From contig CAVSKL010000002.1 in NCBI GenBank assembly GCA_963728475.1, forward strand, positions 310,001 to 374,000: 64,000 nt of DNA, given 5' to 3'. The notes under the pieces are model-generated. The model ran no database searches and had not been told where the DNA came from. It saw nothing but the letters and a program-made list of their open reading frames with translations. Source of the stretch: CAVSKL01 sp963728475 [NCBI: Candidatus Eiseniibacteriota bacterium] (GTDB taxonomy: Bacteria; Eisenbacteria; RBG-16-71-46; JABDJR01). A program made the translations under genes and the position numbers. This document shows positions 37,406-47,171 of the stretch, in pieces (the stretch's first letter is position 1; every line of letters starts with the position of its first letter).

Positions 37406-40400
37406 GTGGTTAAGGCCCTGGCGGCCGCATTGATGTTGGGCCTTGCGGGAGCGGGCGCCGCCGGCGCTCCGGTCCCTGCGGGGGCGGCGCCGGCGGACTC
37501 CACCGGCGTCCCCGCGTACGCCGGACCGGTGTACCGGGGCCCGACCGCTCTGTTCGATCCCGCCGACCCGTTTCAGAGCGTCCGCTGGACCCTCGGCGAC
37601 TACGCGCCGCCCCGCACCCGGGTCGGTCCCGGCCGCTTCGACCTGACCCCGAAGATCGAGTACGATCTGGACCGCCGCCGCATCCTCCTCTCCTACCAGG
37701 TGGGGAACCAGGAGATTCTCCCCTCCATGGCGCTCACCCGCGATGAGTACGTGGCCATGGCCTTCCGCCGCCAGCTCCGCCAGAGCTGGATCGACAGCAA
37801 CCGGCGCGTCCTCTCCGAGAACCAGAACGGGGCCTCGGGGGGACTGGTCAACCTCAGCCTCCCCTTCCAGATCCCCTTCACCGAGAAGATCTTCGGCGAG
37901 GGGGCCCCCAACCTGCGGGTCTCCGGGAGCGAGCAGATCACCTTTTCCGGAACCTCGTCCTGGGTCGTGGGCCAGAAGACCGCCGAGCGGGGGGGGGCCT
38001 CGCTCTTCCCCAAGCTCGACATGCGCCAGCGGCTGAACGTGAACCTCCAGGGGACCATCGGGAGCAAGCTCTACATCGACGTGGCCCAGAACAGCGAGGC
38101 GCTCACCCCTCTCGAGAACTCGATGAAGATCCGCTACAAGGGGGGGGAGGACGAGGTGGTGAAGAGCGTGGAGCTCGGCAACACCAACCTGAGCCTTCCC
38201 GCCACCCAGTTCATCTCGTTCAGTGCCCAGCAGGCGGGGCTGTTCGGGGTGAAGGCCGAGGCCGAGGTGGGCAACATCGGCATCACCGCCATCGCCAGCC
38301 GCCAGGAGGGGCAGTCGGACCAGTCCACCTTCACCGGGGGGGCCAAGGAGCAGAACCAGGAGATCAAGGACACCAACTTCCTCCAGGGGAAGTACTTCTT
38401 CCTGGCCGACCCCGACTCGGCGGTCATCCCCGAGATCGTGCCCGGAGCCATCCACGTCTACCTGGACGACAAGAGCAGCCAGATCGATCTCTCCCAGGGG
38501 ATCCTCCCCGGGCAGGCCTGGCTCGATCCCGCCCGGAAGACCCCGGACAAGCCCTACGGGGGGAACTTCCACCTCCTACGCGACGAGGACGACTACAACA
38601 TCTACAACAACGTGGTCGCCAACAGCAGCCAGCGCACCATGCCGGTCCTGGTGCTGCGCAACACCCTCTCCAGCGACCAGGTGCTGGCGGTGAGCTATCT
38701 CCGGGTCCGGAACGAGGGCGACCCTCCCGGCACCCCCGACACGGTGGAGGTGGGGAGCTTCCGCGCCCCCGTCCCCGACACCCTGCAGCTCAAGATGCTC
38801 CGGCCCGATCAGGCGACCTACAACCAGAACGATCTCACCAAGAGCGTGTGGGGGCCGGTGCGGCGGCTGGAACTGAGAAACGTCTACAGTCTGGCCGCCC
38901 GGGACCTCGATCCCGCCAGCTTCGACCTCAAGGTGGTGCGGGACGAGGGGGGGACCAACCGCTCCGACATCACCACCCCCGACGGCCGGACCATTCCCTA
39001 CATCCAGGTCCTGGGTCTCGACCAGCGGGACAACAACGATCCCTCCAACTACACTCCCGACGGCAAGGTGGACCCGGAGTTCGTGGATTACACCAACGGG
39101 CTCCTCTTCTTTCCCGACCTCCGCCCCTTCGATCCCAGCCTGGTGGACCTGGCCGGCCTCGGCCGGCCCGGCTTCCGGTCCCGCTCCTGGCCCATCGCCC
39201 CCGGCGGCGACCGCCCCTACATCCTGGGCTGGAACCAGGTCGGCCCGGGCCAGTTCGACCGCGCCGACGAAGCCCGCCGCAGCGACGAAACCGCTTCCGG
39301 GATCTACGATTTCCAGTCCATGTACCTGGGAAGCCACTCCCAGGAGGTCCACAAGTACTCGATCGAGGCCAGCTACAAGACCACGGTGAACACCATCCAG
39401 CTCAACGCCCTCGGTCCCATCATCGAGGGCTCGGAGACGGTCCGCCTGAACGGGCAGGTGCTGAAGCGGGGCGAGGACTACACGATCTTCTACGACACCC
39501 AGACCGTCACCCTCAAGAACCCCGACGCCACCGCCCCCGGCGCGGACCTGGTCATCACCTACACCTACGATTCGCCCTTCACCCGCGGCTCGCGGAGCCT
39601 CATGGGGGCGAGCATGGGCACCAAGCCGAGCACCGACTCCAAGCTCGACTTCTCGACCTCCTGGCTCCACGAGAGCAAGGGGGTGCCGGACAAGCGCCCT
39701 CGGCTGGGCCAGGAGCCGACCAAGACCACGGTGGGGGACCTCTCGGGCCAGATCCGGCTCACTCCCTGGGCCCTCACCGACTGGATCGACCGCCTCCCGC
39801 TGGTGAGCACCACCGTCCCCTCCCGGCTCGACATCTCCGGGGCGCTGGGGCTCTCCTTCCCCGATCCCAACACCCGGGGCCAGGTCTATGTGGACGACAT
39901 GGAGGGGGCGGAGGCGGTGACCTCGGCCAGCATGAGCCGGCTGGGGTGGTTCTACTCCAGCGCCCCCCGGGACGTGATCCGCCGCGACGGAGCCCTCGTC
40001 GAGGACATCACTCCGGAGCCCGCCGACCGGGGACAGCTCCTGTGGTTCAATCCCAACACGGTCAAGGTCGGGGATCTGAGCCCGGGGGAGGGGAACAGCA
40101 CGGTCAAGAACGACGTGGTGCAGGTGCTGGAGCTGGAGTACGCGCCCTGGGACAGCGCCGGCCCCAACGGGTCCTGGGCCGGACTCACCACCTCCCTCGG
40201 CGGGCGCGGGGTGGTGGACCTCTCCACCGACCAGTACATCGATCTCTGGATCAACGACTACCACAACTACGCGGAGCCGGTGGCGGGGCGCAAGGGCCTG
40301 GTCTACGTGGACCTGGGCTCGGTGAGCGAGGACGCGGTCTGGGATCCCCTGACCCCGGCCGCCGGCCCCAACGGCGTTCTCGACAACGAGGACGTGAACC

Positions 40401-43400
40401 TCAACGGCCCCCCGGTGGGGGCGGACGAGGACACCGGGCTCGACGGCAAGTTCAACGGGCCCTCGACCTCCTCCAGCGGGGAAAGACGGCCGGGGGAGTC
40501 GGTGAGCGGCCGGCGGCGGGTGACGGCCAAACCCGAGGCCTCGGATCCGGCCGGCGACGATTACGACTTCACCTCCGACCGGCTGGACGACAATGAGGAC
40601 ACCGTCGGCAAGCGGTGGCGAAAGTACCGCGGGATCAACGGCACCGAGGACAACAACCAGATCGACACCGAGGATCTGAACGGGGACAACCGCCTCCAGA
40701 CCGACAACGACTACTTCGAGTACCGGGTGGACCTCGCCGACAGCGCCTTCACCGACCTGGGACGCGACTTCGGCGGCAACTCGAGCTTCAGCCGCCCCAC
40801 CAACGGCTGGCGGCTCTACCGCATCCCGCTCAAGGAGTACGTGAACGTGGTGGGTTCGCCGAACCTCTCCGCGGTGCGGCACATGCGGATCTGGTTCGCG
40901 GGGGTCGATCCCGGCGACACCCTCGACGTGCAGATCGCAAGCATCGACGTGGTGGGGAACCGGTGGGTGGTGGCCGACACCTCCGGCTTCGCCTCCGACG
41001 AGCTCTTCAACGTGGCGGTGGTCAACAACAAGGACAACGGGGGCGGGGGCTACACCCCGCCGTTCAAGCCGGAGCTGGTGAACGGGGTCCAGGACCGTGA
41101 GCAGAGCCTCTCCCTGGAGTTCCAGGACTTCCAGCCCGGGCGCGACCTCCGCGCCTTCAACACCCTCAGCGATTCCCGCGACTACACCCTGTACCGGACC
41201 GTGGACTACTACGTGAACCCCCAGATGCAGACCCTGCCCGCGCCGGGGGACTCGCTGGAGTTCTACATCCGGTTCGGGAGCGACCCCTCCACCGACACCC
41301 TCTCCTACTACGAGGTCGCCACCACCCTTTCCAAGGGCGACCCCCGCCGGGCCCCGAACGGCTGGATCGACTTCAAGGTGGACATGCAGGCGCTCTCCAA
41401 TCTCAAGCTGGGAGCCCCTCCGGGGGCGCCCCAGGACTCCTTCCTGGTCGGGGGGCCCCTCCCCGGAACCGGCGGCGGCGGGGGAGGCGGTGGCGGCGGC
41501 GGTGGCTCCGGCGGCTCGTTTCCGCCTCCCGGCGGCGGGGGCCACGGGAACTTCGAACAGAACGGAGCGTCGGAGGCGGTGTCGGGGTATACGCCGCCCG
41601 CCGATCTCGGCAACGGGCTCCGGGCCACCGTCCGGGGCACGCCGTCCTTCAGCCGGGTCCGGCGCATCAGCGTGGGGCTCCGCAACACCAGCGGCCACGT
41701 TCTCACCCGGGGGCGGGTGTGGGTGGACGAGCTGCGCATGGGCGACGTGCGCCGTGACGTGGGGGTGGCGGCCCGGGCCCAGATGAACCTGGTGCTCGCC
41801 GACCTCGCCTCGATCAGCGGGAGCATCACCTCGACCTCCGCCGACTTCCTGCGCCTGGGCCAGGACCGGGGTTCGGGAACCGCCAACCTGGGGTACAACC
41901 TGGGCACCGAGATCAACCTGGACAAGTTCATGGAGCCGCTCCAGCTCCAGGCGCCGCTCAAGCTGAGCTACGCCAAGACCCGGAACACGCCCAAGTTCGT
42001 GCCCAACAGCGACATCGAGTTCGCGGGCACCCCCGCCTCCTACAACGTCAGCCAGTCCGTGCAGAAGAACCTGACCTTCTCCCTGGCCCGGAACACCCGC
42101 GGCCTGGGCAGCCCGCTCACCCGCTACACCGTGGACGCGGTGCGGGTGAACGGCTCCGTGAGCTCGAGCTACAGCCAGGGGGTGACCCAGGTCGACACCA
42201 CCTGGGCGGTGGCCGGCGGAGTGGCCTATAACTTAAACGTGAGCCAGGTGCCGCCGCTCCGGCTCCTCAACCGCCTCGACTTCTGGCCCTGGCCCAAGAC
42301 CTTCCAGATGTCGCTCACCGGGGGCAACACCGACCGGCGGGTGTGGGCGCGCGACGAGCGGGATCCGTCGCTCCTCAAGCTTTCCAACCGGTCCAAGACC
42401 CAGAACGAGACCATGCAGCTCACCGGAAGCCTGCAGCCGCTGCGCGTCCTCACCTACAGCTGGAGCTCCACCCGCGACCTGATCGATTCCCACTTCGGCC
42501 CCGACAGCTCCATCGTGCGGCTTCAGAGCCCCTCGCGGAGATTCTTCGGCCTGGACGTGGGGCGCGAGACCCGGCAGAGCCAGAACGTGAACTTCAACTA
42601 TTCGCCCCCCTTCGGGAGCTTCCTCCGGCCGCGGTTCACCTGGAGCAGCAGCTTCAGCCAGAACTCCGACCCCAACCTCACCCGGGTGGACTACGACAGC
42701 ACCGTGGTCGAGCTCAGCAACAACAACAGCGCGAACCTGGTGATGACCCTGCCCATCGGGAAGGGGATCCAGAAGCTGGTGGGCACCCCCAAGGCGTCCG
42801 CTCCTGCCCCCGGCGGGGGGGAGCGGCGCTACCCCCCGCCTCCGGCCGGGGCCAAGGCCGCCGCCGATACCTCGGGGGGCGGCAAGGGCGCGGAGAAGCC
42901 TCCGGGGCCCGGCGCCGGAGACCGGCTCCGCCGGTTCTTCACCCAGTACCTGGGCCTGGGGGACATCCAGGCCTCGGCCACCCTGGCCAAGCGGAGCTCG
43001 GTGAACGGCATCCACGGGAGCGCGCCCATGGCCTACCGGTTCGGCCTGAGCCGGGACGTGGGCCTGGGCACCGACGTTCAGCGGGTGTCGGGAGCGCCGT
43101 TCAACCAGACCTCGGGCCAGACCTGGACCTACCGGGGGAACTCCACGGTGTCGCTCGGCCGTCAGCTCACCCTCGACTTCAGCTACCAGAAACGCAACGA
43201 CCGGGCCCGCACCAACGGGGGGCTGGGCCGGGTCCAGGACGACACCACCTGGCCCGAGATCCGGTTCAACTGGGGGGACCTCCACAAGAAGCTGCCGCTC
43301 ATCAACAAGGTGTTCACCGATTTCCGGGCGGTGTCCACCACCTTCAGCAAGGAAACCCAGACCAGCGGCACCGAGCTGAACCCGGGCGAGACCGTCACCA

Positions 43401-43849
43401 CCAGCACCAACTGGCGGCCCCTGGTCAACATCCAGGGCACGTTGAAGGGGGACTGGCGGACCAACTTCAGCGCGGAGAAGACCGGGTCGGAGACGGTGAG
43501 CCGGCCCGAGGGGAGCGCCGCCTCCATCAGCACCCGCTCCACCGTCACCTATCACATGAACCTCGCCAAGCGCTTCACCCGCAAGGTGGGGACCGCCTCG
43601 CGGGACATCGACTTCAGCGCCGACGTCAACTACAACAAGCAGACCACCATCAACCGGAGCACCGCGGGCCTGGTGCCCCCCCAGATCACCCGGAACGACA
43701 ACCTCCAGGTGCGCACCAACGCCACCCTCCGCTTCACCCGCACCATGTCCGGAACCTTCGGGCTGAACTTCGGGCAGGAACGGAACCTCACCGCCGACTA
43801 CACCCGCCGTTCCCTGGGAGTCTCCTTCACCACCGGATTCAACTTCTGA
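37406..43849 (+). CDS. sprA: SprA-type giant outer-membrane translocon (type IX secretion)
   Basis: About 2,147 residues, in the range of SprA/Sov (about 2,400 in flavobacteria). GTG 37406 opens a signal peptide (VVKALAAALMLGLAGAGAAG), with GGAGG twelve bases away; sequence upstream in the same frame is not homologous. Family features include repeats of SprA N-terminal modules (FDLTPKIEYDLDRRRILLSYQ; GEGAPNLRVSGSEQITFSG), the middle FTRGSRSLMGAS and many amphipathic strands to a C-terminus SLGVSFTTGFNF ending in Phe, as outer-membrane barrels do. SprA forms the pore for type IX secretion. Low-complexity Gly (about 1,354-1,372) and Pro/Gly (about 1,795-1,840) linkers lie between blocks. The stop overlaps the next ATG (TGATG). 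Confidence 0.9.
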   Translation: MVKALAAALMLGLAGAGAAGAPVPAGAAPADSTGVPAYAGPVYRGPTALFDPADPFQSVRWTLGDYAPPRTRVGPGRFDLTPKIEYDLDRRRILLSYQVGNQEILPSMALTRDEYVAMAFRRQLRQSWIDSNRRVLSENQNGASGGLVNLSLPFQIPFTEKIFGEGAPNLRVSGSEQITFSGTSSWVVGQKTAERGGASLFPKLDMRQRLNVNLQGTIGSKLYIDVAQNSEALTPLENSMKIRYKGGEDEVVKSVELGNTNLSLPATQFISFSAQQAGLFGVKAEAEVGNIGITAIASRQEGQSDQSTFTGGAKEQNQEIKDTNFLQGKYFFLADPDSAVIPEIVPGAIHVYLDDKSSQIDLSQGILPGQAWLDPARKTPDKPYGGNFHLLRDEDDYNIYNNVVANSSQRTMPVLVLRNTLSSDQVLAVSYLRVRNEGDPPGTPDTVEVGSFRAPVPDTLQLKMLRPDQATYNQNDLTKSVWGPVRRLELRNVYSLAARDLDPASFDLKVVRDEGGTNRSDITTPDGRTIPYIQVLGLDQRDNNDPSNYTPDGKVDPEFVDYTNGLLFFPDLRPFDPSLVDLAGLGRPGFRSRSWPIAPGGDRPYILGWNQVGPGQFDRADEARRSDETASGIYDFQSMYLGSHSQEVHKYSIEASYKTTVNTIQLNALGPIIEGSETVRLNGQVLKRGEDYTIFYDTQTVTLKNPDATAPGADLVITYTYDSPFTRGSRSLMGASMGTKPSTDSKLDFSTSWLHESKGVPDKRPRLGQEPTKTTVGDLSGQIRLTPWALTDWIDRLPLVSTTVPSRLDISGALGLSFPDPNTRGQVYVDDMEGAEAVTSASMSRLGWFYSSAPRDVIRRDGALVEDITPEPADRGQLLWFNPNTVKVGDLSPGEGNSTVKNDVVQVLELEYAPWDSAGPNGSWAGLTTSLGGRGVVDLSTDQYIDLWINDYHNYAEPVAGRKGLVYVDLGSVSEDAVWDPLTPAAGPNGVLDNEDVNLNGPPVGADEDTGLDGKFNGPSTSSSGERRPGESVSGRRRVTAKPEASDPAGDDYDFTSDRLDDNEDTVGKRWRKYRGINGTEDNNQIDTEDLNGDNRLQTDNDYFEYRVDLADSAFTDLGRDFGGNSSFSRPTNGWRLYRIPLKEYVNVVGSPNLSAVRHMRIWFAGVDPGDTLDVQIASIDVVGNRWVVADTSGFASDELFNVAVVNNKDNGGGGYTPPFKPELVNGVQDREQSLSLEFQDFQPGRDLRAFNTLSDSRDYTLYRTVDYYVNPQMQTLPAPGDSLEFYIRFGSDPSTDTLSYYEVATTLSKGDPRRAPNGWIDFKVDMQALSNLKLGAPPGAPQDSFLVGGPLPGTGGGGGGGGGGGGSGGSFPPPGGGGHGNFEQNGASEAVSGYTPPADLGNGLRATVRGTPSFSRVRRISVGLRNTSGHVLTRGRVWVDELRMGDVRRDVGVAARAQMNLVLADLASISGSITSTSADFLRLGQDRGSGTANLGYNLGTEINLDKFMEPLQLQAPLKLSYAKTRNTPKFVPNSDIEFAGTPASYNVSQSVQKNLTFSLARNTRGLGSPLTRYTVDAVRVNGSVSSSYSQGVTQVDTTWAVAGGVAYNLNVSQVPPLRLLNRLDFWPWPKTFQMSLTGGNTDRRVWARDERDPSLLKLSNRSKTQNETMQLTGSLQPLRVLTYSWSSTRDLIDSHFGPDSSIVRLQSPSRRFFGLDVGRETRQSQNVNFNYSPPFGSFLRPRFTWSSSFSQNSDPNLTRVDYDSTVVELSNNNSANLVMTLPIGKGIQKLVGTPKASAPAPGGGERRYPPPPAGAKAAADTSGGGKGAEKPPGPGAGDRLRRFFTQYLGLGDIQASATLAKRSSVNGIHGSAPMAYRFGLSRDVGLGTDVQRVSGAPFNQTSGQTWTYRGNSTVSLGRQLTLDFSYQKRNDRARTNGGLGRVQDDTTWPEIRFNWGDLHKKLPLINKVFTDFRAVSTTFSKETQTSGTELNPGETVTTSTNWRPLVNIQGTLKGDWRTNFSAEKTGSETVSRPEGSAASISTRSTVTYHMNLAKRFTRKVGTASRDIDFSADVNYNKQTTINRSTAGLVPPQITRNDNLQVRTNATLRFTRTMSGTFGLNFGQERNLTADYTRRSLGVSFTTGFNF
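41467..41520 (+). repeat. Poly-Gly coding tract in sprA
   Basis: A run of GGC/GGG/GGT codons giving about a dozen consecutive Gly, then Ser/Gly and FPPPGGGG. This is simple-sequence DNA within the gene and a plausible site of length variation or of assembly error. Confidence 0.75.
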
Positions 43850-44754
43850 TGCGATTCACGCGAACCGTGCTTCCATGGGCGGTGGCGGCGGCGCTCCTGG
43901 GGGCCTACGCGCCCGGGAGGGCGGCGCCCCCCGCGAACTCCTTCGACCCCGACTCCGCGTGGGCCGGCCTCGCCGCCCAGGTGGGGTTCGGACCCCGGGT
44001 TCCCGGCTCCGCCGCCCACCGCCGGTGCGGCGACTGGATCGAGGCGCGGCTCCGCGCCGCCGGGGCCACCGTGTCGGTGGACACCTTCACCTACCGGGAT
44101 CCGGACGGAAAGGCGTGGCCGCTCCGGAACATCGTGGGGCACTTCGGCCCCGACGGGGACGGCCGCCTGCTCCTGGTTGCCCACTGGGACAGCCGTCCGT
44201 GGGCCGACCAGGATCCCGACCCCGCCGGCCACGACAAGCCCATCCCCGGCGCCGACGACGGCGCCTCCGGGGTGGCGGTGCTGCTCGAGACCGGCCGGGT
44301 CCTGGGCTCCGCCGAGCTGCCCCGCGGGGTGGACCTCTTCTTCACCGACGGGGAGGATCTGGGGCGGAACGGAGCGTCGGGGTTCTGCCAGGGGACCCGG
44401 AGATTCGCCGCCCGAGGCCTCGGACGGTATCGGCGGGGGGTGGTTCTCGACATGGTGGGCGACGCCGACCTGAGCCTGCCGGTCGAGGTCTACTCGCTCC
44501 AGTACGCGCCGGAAGTGGTGGACTGGGTCTGGAAGCGGGGGACCGAACTCGCCCCCGAGGTCTTCCGCCGGGAGGCGGGCAACGCGATCTTCGACGACCA
44601 CATTCCCCTCATCCAGGCCGGGCTCCCCACCGTGGACCTCATCGACTTCGAGTATCCCTACTGGCATACCCTCCGGGACGACCTGAACGGGGTCTCCCGC
44701 GCCTCCCTGGGGGCGGTGGGGCGGGTGGTGCTCTCGCTCGCCCTCCGCCCCTGA
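43849..44754 (+). CDS. M28-family glutaminyl-peptide cyclotransferase-like enzyme
   Basis: 301 residues with an N-terminal signal (about 1-25). The zinc and active-site pattern is that of glutaminyl cyclases: LLVAHWDSRPWAD (His), PGADDGASG (Asp), FFTDGEDLG (Glu), VVLDMVGDAD, and FDDHIPLIQAG with YPYWHTLRDD (final His). Ordinary M28 aminopeptidases lack the FDDHIP and YWHT segments. Glutaminyl cyclase turns N-terminal Gln of exported proteins into pyroglutamate. Its ATG overlaps the sprA stop, so it is made with the translocon; in Porphyromonas many type IX cargo proteins start with pyroglutamate. Function is inferred from motifs and coupling. Confidence 0.85.
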   Translation: MRFTRTVLPWAVAAALLGAYAPGRAAPPANSFDPDSAWAGLAAQVGFGPRVPGSAAHRRCGDWIEARLRAAGATVSVDTFTYRDPDGKAWPLRNIVGHFGPDGDGRLLLVAHWDSRPWADQDPDPAGHDKPIPGADDGASGVAVLLETGRVLGSAELPRGVDLFFTDGEDLGRNGASGFCQGTRRFAARGLGRYRRGVVLDMVGDADLSLPVEVYSLQYAPEVVDWVWKRGTELAPEVFRREAGNAIFDDHIPLIQAGLPTVDLIDFEYPYWHTLRDDLNGVSRASLGAVGRVVLSLALRP

Positions 44755-44829
44755 ACGGCTAAGGGAATTCCAAGCAAGTTCTTAACGTAAGTCGTTTGAG
44801 CCCGGGTCTCAAGCGGCAGGGGCCACCGG

Positions 44830-44897
44830 CCAGCCCCTTGCGGGGGTGGAGGGGCTGGTGTATGGTGGTCAGCTACGAGTGGGCAGTCCCTGTCCAC
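44830..44897 (+). other. Hairpin-rich leader before rimP-nusA-infB
   Basis: The 230-nt gap before rimP contains CCAGCCCC/GGGGCTGG (44830-44837 with 44851-44858) and GTGGGCAG/CTGTCCAC (44879-44886 with 44890-44897, one G-T pair). An AT-richer patch at 44761-44795 (AAGTTCTTAACGTAAGTC) could hold a promoter but no good -35/-10 pair is seen. There is no tRNA. Possibly a structured mRNA leader for autocontrol of the nusA operon. Confidence 0.4.
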
Positions 44898-44984
44898 TCC
44901 ATTTCGTTTTGGGGTCCGGAAAGGGCCCCAGGGGCGAAGCATGCCCCGGCTAAACCGGGAAACCGGAAGAGGTTCGAGGTCAGG

Positions 44985-45485
44985 TTGGAGAAGGCCGGCG
45001 AGATCCTGAACGAGGTCGAAACGTTGCTCGCGGCCAGCGAGTTCGAGGTCGTGGACGTGGAGTGCGTGGGCTCGTCCCGCGGCACCGTGGTGCGAATCTT
45101 CGTGGACAAGCCCGAGGGGGTGTCCCTCGAGGACTGCGCCCGGGTGAGCCGCGCGGTGGGCGACCACTTCGAGGCCCGGAGCACGTTCCGGGGCCGCTAC
45201 GTGCTGGAGGTGTCCAGCCCGGGGGTGGACCGGCCGCTCAAGCGGCCGCGGGACTTCCAGCGGTTCCGGGGCGAAACCGCGCAGGTCTCGACCTACGAGA
45301 AGATCGACGGCCGGCATAACCACCTGGGGGTGCTGGAGGGGTACGACGAGGCCCGGGACGAGGTCCGGCTCCGGGACTCGGATGGGAATCTGATCGGGAT
45401 TCCCCTGGGCGCCGTGAAAAAGGCGCATTTGAAGCGGGATCCGTGGGATCGCGATCCACGGACCGGCTCCAGAGGAAACGAATGA
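44985..45485 (+). CDS. rimP: Ribosome maturation factor RimP
   Basis: 166 residues from TTG 44985 (GAGGT four bases before), the start that gives normal length; upstream frame is unlike the family. Core segments are EFEVVDVECVGSSRGTVVRIFVD, SLEDCARVSRAVGDHFE and GRYVLEVSSPGVDRPLKRPRDF. It aids 30S subunit maturation. Its stop overlaps the nusA ATG (ATGA), the standard rimP-nusA-infB order. Confidence 0.93.
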   Translation: MEKAGEILNEVETLLAASEFEVVDVECVGSSRGTVVRIFVDKPEGVSLEDCARVSRAVGDHFEARSTFRGRYVLEVSSPGVDRPLKRPRDFQRFRGETAQVSTYEKIDGRHNHLGVLEGYDEARDEVRLRDSDGNLIGIPLGAVKKAHLKRDPWDRDPRTGSRGNE

Positions 45486-47119
45486 ACTACGACATCGTGG
45501 AAGCGTTGAGCCAGATCGCCCGCGAGAAAGGCGTCGATCTCCAGATCCTGGTGGACCGGCTGGAGGCAAGCCTTCTGAGCGCGGCCAAGAAGAAGTACGG
45601 TCTGAACGCCCAGATCACCGTCAACTTCGACCGGGGCCGCGGCGGGATCGAGATGATCATGACCAAGACCGTGGTCGGGAAGGTCTCCGACCGCGGCCTG
45701 GAGATGACCGCGCGCGAGGCGCGGGCGATCAAGGCCGACGCGTCGGTGGGGGACGACATCGTCATCCCGCTGGACATCGCCGAGTTCGGGCGCAACGCCA
45801 TCCAGGCGGCCAAGCAGGTCCTCATCCAGGGAGTGCGCGAGGCCGAGCGCGAACGCGTGTTCACCGACTTCGCCGATAAGGTGGGGATGGTGGTGCGGGG
45901 GGTGGTCCAACAGGTGGACCGCGGCAACATCGTGCTCAAGCTGGACACCGCCGAGGCGATCATTCCCGCCCGCGAGGTCATGCACCGCGACCGCTTCCGC
46001 CAGCGGGAGATGGTGCGGGCGCTGGTGATCCGGGTGGACAAGGAGGCCCGCGGGCCCCAGGTGGTGCTGAGCCGCACCCATCCCGATTTCCTGGTCAAGC
46101 TGTTCGAGACCGAGGTCCCCGAGATCGCCGAGAAGGTGGTGGAGATCCGGGCGGTGGCCCGCGAGGCGGGCTTCCGGTCCAAGATCGCGGTGATGAGCCA
46201 CGACGCCCGCATCGATGCGGTGGGGGCCTGCGTGGGAATCAAGGGTTCGCGCGTCCAGTCCATCGTCAAGGAGCTCGGCGGCGAGCGCATCGACATCGTG
46301 CCCTGGTCCACCGACCCGGTGGTGTTCGTCTCCCGGAGCCTGGGCCCGGCCAAGGCGCTGGACGCCCGGGTGGACGAGGAGAATCACAAGGTCACGGTCA
46401 TGGTCGCGGACGACCAGCTCTCGCTGGCCATCGGCAAGCAGGGGCAGAACGTCCGGCTGGCGGCCAAGCTGACCGGGTGGAAGATCGAACTCCACTCCGA
46501 GACCGAGTTCCAGGCCAAGGCGGCCGCCGCCACCGCGGACGTGGCCATCGAGGCGCTGGACGGGGTCCAGCAGTCGGTGGTGGAGACCCTGCGCGCCGCC
46601 GGCATCGACACCGCGCTCGACATCGAGCACACCGGTCTCGAGGCGCTGCGCGAGGTGGAAGGGCTTCCCGAAGCCACCGCGGAGCGGCTCTACGGGGTGG
46701 CCCTGGCCGCGCTCGCCAACGCCCGGGCCGACGCCGCGGCCAAGGCGGCGGCGGAAGGGCGCGGCGACGACGAGGAGGCCAGCCTGGCCGAGGAGATCTT
46801 CGGGGGCCGGAGCGGCACCCCCGACTTCGGGAGCGTGGCCGCGGAGCCCGCCTCCGGGGAGCTCGCGGAACCGGACGCCGAGGCCTCGGAGGAGGCGGCC
46901 GATGAGGCCGGCGAAGCCGGCGAGGCCGATGAGGCCGGTGAGGCCGGCGAGGCCCCGGAGGAGGCGGCCGCCGGCGGGACGGCGGCGGAGCCATCCCCCG
47001 GCCAGGACGAAATTCGGGCCCGGGACACCGGGGAGGGCGTCTCCGACGAGGACGCCGACGACGACAAGCACGGCGGCGACCGGAGCGTCGCGGTCGAGGA
47101 AGGTCCGGCCGGGTCCTAG
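45482..47119 (+). CDS. nusA: Transcription termination/antitermination factor NusA
   Basis: 545 residues from ATG 45482 (AGAGGAAACG upstream). NusA N-domain, S1 (KVGMVVRGVVQQVDRGNIVLKL), two KH domains (IGIKGSRVQSIVKELGGERIDIV; SLAIGKQGQNVRLAAKLTGWKI), then a helix-hairpin-helix-like segment (about 370-415) and a roughly 120-residue acidic low-complexity tail of Glu/Ala/Gly repeats. It binds RNA polymerase and controls pausing. The acid tail is unlike E. coli's AR domains in composition. The ylxR and ylxQ genes that often follow nusA are absent. Confidence 0.96.
   Translation: MNYDIVEALSQIAREKGVDLQILVDRLEASLLSAAKKKYGLNAQITVNFDRGRGGIEMIMTKTVVGKVSDRGLEMTAREARAIKADASVGDDIVIPLDIAEFGRNAIQAAKQVLIQGVREAERERVFTDFADKVGMVVRGVVQQVDRGNIVLKLDTAEAIIPAREVMHRDRFRQREMVRALVIRVDKEARGPQVVLSRTHPDFLVKLFETEVPEIAEKVVEIRAVAREAGFRSKIAVMSHDARIDAVGACVGIKGSRVQSIVKELGGERIDIVPWSTDPVVFVSRSLGPAKALDARVDEENHKVTVMVADDQLSLAIGKQGQNVRLAAKLTGWKIELHSETEFQAKAAAATADVAIEALDGVQQSVVETLRAAGIDTALDIEHTGLEALREVEGLPEATAERLYGVALAALANARADAAAKAAAEGRGDDEEASLAEEIFGGRSGTPDFGSVAAEPASGELAEPDAEASEEAADEAGEAGEADEAGEAGEAPEEAAAGGTAAEPSPGQDEIRARDTGEGVSDEDADDDKHGGDRSVAVEEGPAGS
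46900..46954 (+). repeat. Tandem short repeats encoding Glu-Ala-Gly in the NusA tail
   Basis: About six imperfect 9-nt units of the type GA(G/T)GAGGCCGGC. They encode EAGEAGEADEAGEAGEA. Likely a replication-slippage product and variable between strains. Confidence 0.6.
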
Positions 47120-47171
47120 TGCAAGCGCCGGAGCGCCGTCTCCGGCCCCAGATGCCTAATTGGGGGTAGTT

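Noticed and set aside
44969-44987. GGTTCGAGGTC before rimP, like a tRNA T-loop (a tRNA gene precedes rimP in E. coli)
   Set aside because: No pairing T-stem, acceptor stem or anticodon arm can be drawn.
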